This document shows positions 1-5,169 of a stretch of 5,488 bases of DNA, in pieces (position 1 is the stretch's first letter; every line of letters begins with the position of its first letter). A program made the translations under genes and the position numbers. The notes beneath the pieces are model-generated. The model searched no databases. It was not told where the DNA came from and saw only the letters and a program-made list of their open reading frames with translations. The stretch comes from Campylobacterota bacterium (GTDB lineage Bacteria; Campylobacterota; Campylobacteria; Campylobacterales; Sulfurovaceae), in assembly GCA_015488875.1 (NCBI GenBank), contig WFMX01000232.1, forward strand, positions 1-5,488, read 5' to 3'.

Positions 1-251
1 CACATGAGGCGTTAGAGGAGGCGTGGCATCCGCTCCGACTCTCGAAAGATAGTCTAAGGCATCCCATCAAAGGGCTTATAAATGTTGCTATAGCTTTCGA
101 GCATATTAGGAGAGACAGAGAAGGGGCTTATGGCAAAGCCCAAAGGGTGATGAGAGCATATGATAGGTACAAATGCATGTGTAAAGATAGTGAATTGCTT
201 ATAGATATATGCAAAGAGGTGGATCTGCTTAGAGTCGCAAAAGGGGTATAG
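1..251 (+). CDS. DUF309 domain-containing protein, 3' part only
   Basis: This is the end of a gene whose start lies left of the window. The reading frame begins with the complete codon at base 3 and runs 82 codons to a TAG at 249-251. The visible protein opens with HEALEEAW, the His-Glu-x-Leu-Glu-x-x-Trp signature of the small DUF309 family (a helical domain found in many bacteria, no established function). It continues with KGLINVAIAFEH and a GAYGKAQRVMRAYDRY stretch, which match the family's conserved Gly-Leu helix and its later Gly-Ala helix. The His and Glu near the start resemble a metal site, but that is inference. Family members are usually about 100-150 residues, so only some 15-30 N-terminal residues are probably missing. 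Two candidate terminators follow at once, so it is likely the last gene of a rightward transcript converging on kdsD. The family call rests on motif recall; a function cannot be assigned. Confidence 0.72.
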   Translation, partial: HEALEEAWHPLRLSKDSLRHPIKGLINVAIAFEHIRRDREGAYGKAQRVMRAYDRYKCMCKDSELLIDICKEVDLLRVAKGV

Positions 252-294
252 GAGAGTTCTTTCAAGACTTAATAGAGACTCTTTAGTTTTTTTT
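251..294 (+). terminator. Candidate rho-independent terminator 1 after the DUF309 gene
   Basis: Directly after the stop codon, AGAGTTCT (253-260) can pair with AGA (274-276) plus ACTCT (278-282), with one bulged G at 277. That gives eight Watson-Crick pairs around a 13-nt loop, plus two possible G-U pairs at the base. Eight Ts follow at 287-294, after a short TTAG spacer. The stem is AU-rich and the spacer is not ideal, so it may be only partly effective. It fits plus-strand transcription only: no T-run follows the stem on the other strand. Confidence 0.5.
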
Positions 295-312
295 GAGATT
301 CTCTAATGAGTT

Positions 313-348
313 AAAGCTACCCCAATGCCAATGAATTGAGCTTTTTTT
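313..348 (+). terminator. Candidate rho-independent terminator 2 after the DUF309 gene
   Basis: AAAGCT (313-318) pairs with AGCTTT (339-344). CAAT (323-326) pairs with ATTG (335-338) and stacks directly on the outer stem, leaving a 4-nt bulge (319-322) on one side and an 8-nt loop. A run of seven Ts (342-348) forms the end of the stem and continues past it. This is a second plus-strand stop signal behind the one at 251-294. On the minus strand the same hairpin is not followed by Ts, so it does not obviously end the kdsD transcript. Confidence 0.5.
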
Positions 349-431
349 GGACGAGACCGTTTTGTTCTCTCCTAAATTTACGGAGTTAAAGCACCGTGTC
401 CATCGTCTCTGATCGATTTCGCAAGATGCCT

Positions 432-449
432 AGAGATATCGCTATCTCT
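432..449 (-). other. Perfect 7-bp hairpin spanning the kdsD stop codon
   Basis: AGAGATA (432-438) and TATCTCT (443-449) are exact reverse complements separated by the tetraloop TCGC. The kdsD stop codon (442-444) lies at the loop/stem junction. No T-run follows in either direction, so it is not a standard intrinsic terminator. It could protect the mRNA 3' end or assist factor-dependent termination, or it could be chance. No better terminator for the rsmA-rnj-kdsD transcript is visible between here and the DUF309 gene. Confidence 0.4.
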
Positions 450-1407
450 TGATGCCAGCAGTGACTAGGTCATGTATATGTAATATGCCAACTATCCTAA
501 ACTCATCATCTGTGATGACAAGGAGCTGTATGAGGTTCTTCTCTATGATCTCTAGTGCTTCACTAGCCAATAGTTCGCTATTTTGGTAGCTCTTTGGCTC
601 TAGAGAGGCATAGTCCAAGGCTCTGTGAGAAATATCAAAATCTTCCCTCATCAATGCTCGTCTCAAATCACCATCGCTCAATAGAGCTAAAAGTCTATTG
701 TCGGCATCTGCCACAAGCACACTACCTAGCTTGCCCTCGCTCATGACCACTATCGCTTCTTTGAGCGTAGTATCCTCTCTCACTATAGGTAGGTTTTCTT
801 TACGCATCAGGTCTTTTATCTTGACGAAGAGTCTTTTTCCTAGCGATCCACCTGGGTGAAATGATGCGAAATCTTCCTCTTTGAACCCTCGTTTATTCAT
901 CAATGCGACAGCTAGGGCATCACCCATCGCCATAGTCAAGGTGGTAGATGTAGTGGGTGCAGCACCTAGTGGACAAGCCTCTTTTTCTATCTCTATAGAT
1001 ATCACACTATCAGAGTATCTAGCTAGCGTAGAGTCTATATCTGCTGTGATGCCTATGAGTGGGATATCAAATCTTTTGATGTGTGGCAAGATTTTGATAA
1101 GCTCTTCACTCTCGCCACTATAGCTGATAGCGATGACACTATCACCCTCCCCTATCATGCCTAGATCGCCATGAAGTGCCTCTGTGGGATGAAGAAAGAA
1201 GCTAGCCGTCCCTGTACTTGCAAATGTGGCTGCCATCTTGATCCCTACATGCCCAGACTTTCCTACGCCTGTCACTATGAGCTTGCCTTTTGTGGACTCT
1301 ATGATCTCTATAGCCTCTAAAAAGCTATGGTCCATTCTATGAGAAGCCTCGACAAGGGCTTCAGCCTCTATATGAAGAGTCTCTCGTGCTATAGCTATGA
1401 GATCCAT
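442..1407 (-). CDS. kdsD: D-arabinose-5-phosphate isomerase (KdsD/KpsF, SIS domain plus CBS pair)
   Basis: Interconverts D-ribulose 5-phosphate and D-arabinose 5-phosphate in the cytoplasm, the first step of Kdo synthesis for the inner core of lipopolysaccharide or lipooligosaccharide. The 321 residues are close to the roughly 328 of E. coli KdsD. The SIS domain (about 30-170) holds TGVGKSGHVG, the FASTGT block and HPTEALHGDLGM. A CBS pair follows (about 205-255 and 265-318), ending in a typical LHIHDL. By motif alignment the residues implicated in E. coli (K59, H88, E111, E152, H193) correspond to K50, H79, E102, E143 and H184, a constant offset of nine, so the active site looks intact. The start ATG has a weak AGGG ribosome site 6 nt upstream. 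It is the last gene of the minus-strand operon, 21 nt after rnj, and is probably co-transcribed with it. Capsule-type KpsF and sugar-specific GutQ paralogues share this fold, but no capsule genes are nearby, so the general Kdo role is preferred. Confidence 0.95.
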   Translation of the reverse strand: MDLIAIARETLHIEAEALVEASHRMDHSFLEAIEIIESTKGKLIVTGVGKSGHVGIKMAATFASTGTASFFLHPTEALHGDLGMIGEGDSVIAISYSGESEELIKILPHIKRFDIPLIGITADIDSTLARYSDSVISIEIEKEACPLGAAPTTSTTLTMAMGDALAVALMNKRGFKEEDFASFHPGGSLGKRLFVKIKDLMRKENLPIVREDTTLKEAIVVMSEGKLGSVLVADADNRLLALLSDGDLRRALMREDFDISHRALDYASLEPKSYQNSELLASEALEIIEKNLIQLLVITDDEFRIVGILHIHDLVTAGIKR

Positions 1408-1428
1408 ACTCTACCCTACTTTCGTTGG

Positions 1429-3540
1429 CTACACATAAAATAGTGTTGGTATGATGATTGGATATAGTTTTTTGAGCTTGATGACATGCTTTCGCACCAA
1501 AAGTCTGATCTCATCTTCCAATATCTTGGATGTCAATACCTGTTCTGGCTTGGCTGTAAGTAAAAATGTCTCTATGATATGTGTGATCTCATCTGAGAAT
1601 TTTTTGTCTTCTTTGTCTGCGACTAGACCGTGAGTCATGACTATGGGCTTATCTATCATCTTGTGAGTCTGCTCTGATATCTGTAGAGTTACATTGACTA
1701 TACCATCAGATGCGAGCTTTTGTCTATCTACGATCACATCGTCGTGTATCTCTCTGTTGTTTTGATTGTCTATGAAAGTCTTGCCTGTCTTTACTGTCTT
1801 GACCTTTTTTAGATATTTTGGTGTGATTTCTACTTGATCGCCATCGCTCATGAGTAGTATATTTCTCTCATTTACACCACATTTGACTGCTGTTTTGGCA
1901 TGTTGGGCTATGTGATTATACTCGCCATGTACTGGTAGGAAAAACTTAGGTTGCACGAGTCTAAGTATGAGCTTTTGCTCCTCTTGTGCCGCATGTCCTG
2001 ATACATGTATATCTGCGAAGTCTTGATATCTGACTGTCGCTCCTGTCTTTACTATGTAGTTCATCATCCTAGATACTGATGCTTCATTGCCTGGGATAGC
2101 CTTGGCTGATATGATGATAGTGTCTGTCGGCTTGAGCTTGATATGTCTATGCTCATTGGTAGCCATACGGAAGAGTGCAGCCATATCTTCACCTTGAGAG
2201 CCTGTAGTGACTATCATCACCTCATTATCTGAGTATTTGTTGATCTCATGAGGCTCTATGAAGTGTTTGTCTGGTATATCTACATATCCCAATGCTCTTG
2301 TGACTTCTATGTTTCTCTCCATAGAACGACCGATCACGCATATCTTTCTACCATGCTTGACCGCTCTATCCATAGCTTGGTATATGCGGTGTACATTTGA
2401 TGAAAATGTAGACATGATCATCCGACCCTTTGCCAACATATAGAGAGTATCAAATGTATTGCCCACTACCGCTTCACTCTTCGTAAAGCCTTGCTTGTAA
2501 GAGTTGGTACTATCACTAAAGAGACAGAGTACTCCTTTGGCTCCATAGTGTGCAAATCTATGTAGATCCATCGTATATCCATCTATAGGAGTATGATCTA
2601 TCTTGAAGTCACCTGTATGGATGAGCGTGCCTGCTGGAGTCTCTATCGCCAACGAACAAGCATCTATGATGGAGTGTGTCGCGTGCATCCACTCTACCTT
2701 GAAGTCCCCCACTTCATACTGCTCTCTCTTGGATATGAAGTTGAAGTAGCTTGTATCCTTCTGCAATCCATGCTCATTGAACTTATTTTCTATCATCGCA
2801 AGAGCTAGAGGTGTACCATATATAGGGAATTTCATCTCTTTAAAAAGATATGGAACTGCACCTATGTGATCCTCGTGAGCATGCGTGATAATGATACCCT
2901 TGATCTTCTCTTTGATAGTTTTGAGATAAGAAAAATCTGGAACCAATATATCTACACCATGCATACTCTCATCTGGAAAACTCATACCAACATCTATGAC
3001 GATAGCGGTGTTTTCAGTCTCTATCACTGCTATGTTTCCACCTATCTCACCGAGTCCGCCAAGTGGTGTGAACCTCACCCTGCCCTTTGAAGCCATATCT
3101 ATCTGTCTCCAAGGATTTAGCCTAGCCTCTTGTATATCACGGTTGGCTAGTATAGATTTTTTCATCTCATCACTTACATTTGTAGGCTCGTTCTTTCTTC
3201 TTTTGCCAGCACCCTTGTTGTTGTTTCTGTTTTTGTTGTTGTTGTTGTTTTTTTGGTTGTATGGCTTTTTTGTTTGGTTTGGATTTGGCTTTCTGTTTGC
3301 TTGAGCATCTCTACTGTGTGGCTCTTTTCGTTCACCATTTCGTTTTTGCTGTGCATTACTATTTTGGTTGCGATTTTGATTTGGCTTTCTGTTTGGTTTT
3401 GGCTTGGAATCACCGCTTGTGCCTTGTCCATCCTGCACATTTGTTCTGTGAGGGTTTGGTCTTCTATTGAAGTTGTTTGGCTTGGAGTTTGGCTTTTGCT
3501 CGCCGCTTTGATCTTTTTGATTGTTTTGGTTGTTGTCCAT
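1429..3540 (-). CDS. rnj: Ribonuclease J with Asn-rich N-terminal extension
   Basis: Metallo-beta-lactamase/beta-CASP ribonuclease with 5'-3' exonuclease and endonuclease activity in mRNA decay and rRNA maturation. In Helicobacter pylori it forms a minimal degradosome with the DEAD-box helicase RhpA. Of 703 residues, about 1-118 are low complexity (Asn, Gln, Lys, Arg, Pro). The catalytic core starts near 154 (VRFTPLGGLGEIGGN). Metal ligands are visible as H220-x-H222-x-D224-H225, H289 (ATHS), D311 (HTGDFK) and H538 (PVHGE). The beta-CASP part carries SDSTN (342-346), TFSSNVHR, GRSM, TGSQGE, IPGNE and HVSGHA (H512, H516). The C-terminal domain (about 590-703) ends in YPIIIPTLFYV. RNase J of Firmicutes is near 555 residues, and the extra length is the N-terminal tail. 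The start is supported by AAAGGA 8 nt upstream; the next in-frame Met is residue 126. The first 77 nt overlap rsmA out of frame. Confidence 0.96.
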   Translation of the reverse strand: MDNNQNNQKDQSGEQKPNSKPNNFNRRPNPHRTNVQDGQGTSGDSKPKPNRKPNQNRNQNSNAQQKRNGERKEPHSRDAQANRKPNPNQTKKPYNQKNNNNNKNRNNNKGAGKRRKNEPTNVSDEMKKSILANRDIQEARLNPWRQIDMASKGRVRFTPLGGLGEIGGNIAVIETENTAIVIDVGMSFPDESMHGVDILVPDFSYLKTIKEKIKGIIITHAHEDHIGAVPYLFKEMKFPIYGTPLALAMIENKFNEHGLQKDTSYFNFISKREQYEVGDFKVEWMHATHSIIDACSLAIETPAGTLIHTGDFKIDHTPIDGYTMDLHRFAHYGAKGVLCLFSDSTNSYKQGFTKSEAVVGNTFDTLYMLAKGRMIMSTFSSNVHRIYQAMDRAVKHGRKICVIGRSMERNIEVTRALGYVDIPDKHFIEPHEINKYSDNEVMIVTTGSQGEDMAALFRMATNEHRHIKLKPTDTIIISAKAIPGNEASVSRMMNYIVKTGATVRYQDFADIHVSGHAAQEEQKLILRLVQPKFFLPVHGEYNHIAQHAKTAVKCGVNERNILLMSDGDQVEITPKYLKKVKTVKTGKTFIDNQNNREIHDDVIVDRQKLASDGIVNVTLQISEQTHKMIDKPIVMTHGLVADKEDKKFSDEITHIIETFLLTAKPEQVLTSKILEDEIRLLVRKHVIKLKKLYPIIIPTLFYV
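3187..3540 (-). repeat. Low-complexity coding tract (Asn/Lys/Pro-rich tail of RNase J)
   Basis: On the minus strand this stretch is dominated by AAC, AAT, CAA and AAA triplets, with a run of AAC-type codons at about 3220-3250 encoding ten Asn and Lys residues in a row. The protein repeats a loose KPN unit: QKPN, SKPN, KPKPN, RKPN twice and KKPYN. An exact 18-bp direct repeat at 3282-3299 and 3378-3395 lies 96 bp (32 codons) apart and encodes NRKPN both times, which suggests growth by in-frame slippage or duplication. The same composition leaves the other five frames open, giving spurious ORFs on both strands. Confidence 0.8.
3464..3540 (-). other. 77-nt out-of-frame overlap of rsmA 3' end and rnj 5' end
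   Basis: The two genes are read on the same strand in frames one base apart. rsmA codons from about 265 to its TAG share DNA with the first 25 codons of rnj. In the rsmA frame the DNA encodes a basic tail (nine Lys/Arg and no acidic residue in 267-289); in the rnj frame it encodes the start of the Asn/Gln-rich extension. Most bacterial gene overlaps are 1, 4 or about 8-20 nt, so this one is long. Confidence 0.85.
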
Positions 3541-4333
3541 CTATAATATCCTTTAATTCATTATATATTCGATGATAGATAGTCGTTTCAGCTTCATGAG
3601 GTCGTATGTTTTGGTCTAATCCAAAATCATCAAAGAGGGTCGTTATCTTATCTCTACCAAAAATAACCGACAGATTTTTAGATAGTTTTTTGCGTGGTTG
3701 TGCAAATGCTATACGCAACAACGCTTCAAATCGTTCATCATCCTCTGTACGGTCTTTCTCTATCAAAAGCACTGCAGAGGTCACTTTGGGCGGAGGCACG
3801 AATGCTTCAGACTCCACCTCAAAACACAACGAAGCCTTGCCTACTCTCTCTGTCAATATAGATAGAGCAGAAAACTCTTTCTGCCTGACAGTAGCAGAAA
3901 ACTTCACTGCGACCTCTCTCTGAACCATCACCAATATAGAGTGACAATTCGGATCTTTCATAGCTTTCAATATAATATTGGTCGCGATATAGTAGGGTAA
4001 ATTAGCCACTAAATGATACGATTCATCAAGTAGACTCTTCTCGCCCCAATGCTCAAGCACATCTCCACACTCTAGCTTCAGTCTCTCACTATCGAGAGAT
4101 TCACCAAATGTATCTTTGAGATGCTCGCACAATCTCTTGTCAACCTCAAATGCTGTGACATTTCTCACTCTTACGAGTTCTTTAGTTAAATCACCTAAGC
4201 CAGGCCCAATCTCTGCAACTACTAGCGAATCATTGGGAATCGCTTGGATGATTTTTTGTATATAAAAATCACTTTTCAAAAAGTTCTGTCCAAATCGTTT
4301 ATTTGCAAATTCGGATAAATCAATCTCCATCAT
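3464..4333 (-). CDS. rsmA: 16S rRNA dimethyladenosine transferase RsmA (KsgA)
   Basis: Uses S-adenosylmethionine to dimethylate two adjacent adenines (A1518 and A1519 in E. coli numbering) in the 3'-terminal loop of 16S rRNA during small-subunit maturation; loss gives kasugamycin resistance in E. coli. The Rossmann methyltransferase core is complete: KRFGQNFL (12-19), SAM loop EIGPGLGDLT (41-50), acidic E63 in FEVD, D91 after CG, catalytic NLPY (111-114) and MVQREVA. The C-terminal helical domain shows FVPPPKVTSAV, QPRKKLSKNL and RPHE (244-247). At 289 residues it is slightly longer than the usual 265-275, because a basic tail (267-289) lies in the overlap with rnj. ATGs at residues 1 and 2 are both possible starts; an AAGG 11 nt upstream slightly favours the first. 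It is the first gene of the operon, read from a promoter in the 70-bp divergent region. The order rsmA-rnj-kdsD resembles that recalled for Helicobacter. Confidence 0.96.
   Translation of the reverse strand: MMEIDLSEFANKRFGQNFLKSDFYIQKIIQAIPNDSLVVAEIGPGLGDLTKELVRVRNVTAFEVDKRLCEHLKDTFGESLDSERLKLECGDVLEHWGEKSLLDESYHLVANLPYYIATNIILKAMKDPNCHSILVMVQREVAVKFSATVRQKEFSALSILTERVGKASLCFEVESEAFVPPPKVTSAVLLIEKDRTEDDERFEALLRIAFAQPRKKLSKNLSVIFGRDKITTLFDDFGLDQNIRPHEAETTIYHRIYNELKDIIDGQQPKQSKRSKRRAKAKLQAKQLQ
3549..3554 (-). promoter_or_regulatory. Ribosome binding site of rnj, inside rsmA
   Basis: The minus strand reads AAAGGA with 8 nt to the ATG at 3540, a good match to the anti-Shine-Dalgarno sequence. 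It lies within rsmA coding sequence and fixes the rnj start upstream of the rsmA stop. It is the main evidence that the Asn-rich extension is really translated. Confidence 0.7.
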
Positions 4334-4365
4334 ACTCTAAAATGCCTTAATTTTGGGATAATTTC

Positions 4366-4394
4366 AGTATAATCATACCATAAATTGTACTCAA
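4366..4394 (-). promoter_or_regulatory. Candidate sigma70 promoter of the rsmA-rnj-kdsD operon
   Basis: Read on the minus strand, TTGAGT (4394-4389; four of six consensus bases) stands exactly 17 nt before TATACT (4371-4366; five of six). Transcription would start near 4359 and leave a leader of about 26 nt before the rsmA ATG at 4333. It is the only good hexamer pair I found in the divergent gap for this direction. A TATGAT at 4377-4372 is an alternative -10. Not experimentally supported. Confidence 0.55.
4368..4373 (+). promoter_or_regulatory. Candidate -10 box of the hisF promoter
   Basis: A perfect TATAAT, with a start expected near 4380 and a leader of roughly 24 nt before the hisF ATG. 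The -35 position (4345-4350, CCTTAA) is poor. Campylobacterota sigma70 promoters often lack a defined -35 and rely on AT-rich upstream DNA, which is present (TTAATTTTGGGATAATTT at 4347-4364). It shares four bases (4368-4371) with the opposing rsmA -10 box. Confidence 0.55.
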
Positions 4395-4395
4395 T

Positions 4396-4399
4396 GGAG
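4396..4399 (+). promoter_or_regulatory. Ribosome binding site of hisF
   Basis: GGAG lies 4 nt before the ATG at 4404. The spacing is at the short end of the normal range, but no other purine-rich element is near, and the resulting N-terminus (MDYFAKRIIPCLD) matches the family start. Confidence 0.55.
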
Positions 4400-4403
4400 C
4401 TTT

Positions 4404-5168
4404 ATGGATTATTTTGCAAAAAGAATCATCCCATGTCTGGATGTAGACAATGGTCGCGTTGTCAAGGGTGTCAACTTCGTAGGTCTCAGAGATGCTGGTG
4501 ATCCTATCGAAGTGGCAAAGAGATACAACATAGAGGGAGCGGACGAAATTACATTTCTCGATATAGGTGCTACTCATGAGGGTCGTGATACCATAGTGGA
4601 TGTAGTGAGAGAGGTAGCCAAAGAGGTATTCATACCGCTCACAGTAGGTGGAGGCATCAGAGAGTTATCTGACATATACAATCTACTCAATGTTGGTTGT
4701 GACAAAGTGAGTATCAACTCAGCCGCCATCAAACGACCAGACTTCATAGATGAAAGTGCCAAAAGATTTGGCTCTCAATGTATAGTCGTAGCCATAGATG
4801 CCAAGAGAGTTGCTGATGATAAATGGCATATTTTTACACATGGAGGACGCAATGACATGGGATTAGATGCTATAGAGTGGGCAAAAGAGGCTTATGAGAG
4901 AGGTGCAGGCGAACTACTCATCACATCTATGGATGCAGATGGTACAAAAGCAGGATTTGACAACGAACTAAATAGTCGTATCAATAAGATAGTCAACATA
5001 CCTATCATTGCGAGTGGAGGAGCAGGAACTATGAAGCACATAGAAGAGGCTTTTACTATGGGTGATGCTGATGCAGCATTGGCAGCATCTATATTTCACT
5101 TCAAAGAGATAGACATCATGGATCTAAAAAGATATCTACATGATCATAATATAGCAGTGAGAAGATAG
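4404..5168 (+). CDS. hisF: Imidazole glycerol phosphate synthase, cyclase subunit HisF
   Basis: The (beta/alpha)8-barrel synthase half of IGP synthase. It uses ammonia channelled from the glutaminase HisH to convert PRFAR into imidazole glycerol phosphate (histidine pathway) and AICAR (returned to purine synthesis). At 254 residues it has the normal family length. It opens with AKRIIPCLDVDNGRVVKGVNF; catalytic D13 and D132 correspond to D11 and D130 of the Thermotoga enzyme at a constant offset of two. Phosphate-binding and barrel motifs VGGGIR (81-86), D177 in SMDADGTK and ASGGAG (203-208) are present. No hisH or other his gene is in the window, so its partner is encoded elsewhere, consistent with the scattered his genes of many Campylobacterota. 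It is first in a plus-strand unit with the phosphorylase-like gene, divergent from rsmA. No attenuator or leader peptide is seen: the leader is too short. Confidence 0.97.
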   Translation: MDYFAKRIIPCLDVDNGRVVKGVNFVGLRDAGDPIEVAKRYNIEGADEITFLDIGATHEGRDTIVDVVREVAKEVFIPLTVGGGIRELSDIYNLLNVGCDKVSINSAAIKRPDFIDESAKRFGSQCIVVAIDAKRVADDKWHIFTHGGRNDMGLDAIEWAKEAYERGAGELLITSMDADGTKAGFDNELNSRINKIVNIPIIASGGAGTMKHIEEAFTMGDADAALAASIFHFKEIDIMDLKRYLHDHNIAVRR

Positions 5169-5169
5169 T

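Noticed and set aside
274..304. Hairpin AGAGACTC with GAG-AT-TCTCT as a terminator for kdsD
   Set aside because: On the minus strand the stem is followed by ATTAAGTC, not a T-run, and the A/T run is in the loop. The pairing also competes with terminator 1.
881..1123. Plus-strand 80-codon ORF opposite kdsD
   Set aside because: Antisense of the conserved SIS domain, without a ribosome site or motif.
3174..3440. Third minus-strand frame open for 88 codons inside the rnj 5' region
   Set aside because: Low-complexity A-rich DNA lacks stops in several frames. The product has no recognisable motif and ends within rnj, so it is treated as spurious.
1429..3540. RNase J as an RNase Z, CPSF-like or plain metallo-beta-lactamase hydrolase
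   Set aside because: The full set of bacterial RNase J motifs (GGLGEIGGN, THAHEDHIGA, SDSTN, TFSSNVHR, HVSGHA, PVHGE) is present in order, with the C-terminal domain.
3253..3546. Hydrophobic Val/Trp/Leu/Phe-rich plus-strand ORF resembling a membrane protein
   Set aside because: It is the antisense reading of the AAC/CAA-rich rnj tail: GTT, TTG and TTT triplets automatically encode hydrophobic residues. The plus-strand ORFs at 2996-3304 and 3261-3470 arise the same way, and RNase J on the other strand is certain.
4347..4577. Minus-strand ORF across the divergent promoter region and hisF start
   Set aside because: Most of it is antisense to the conserved HisF N-terminus and the rest covers the promoter region; no family resemblance.
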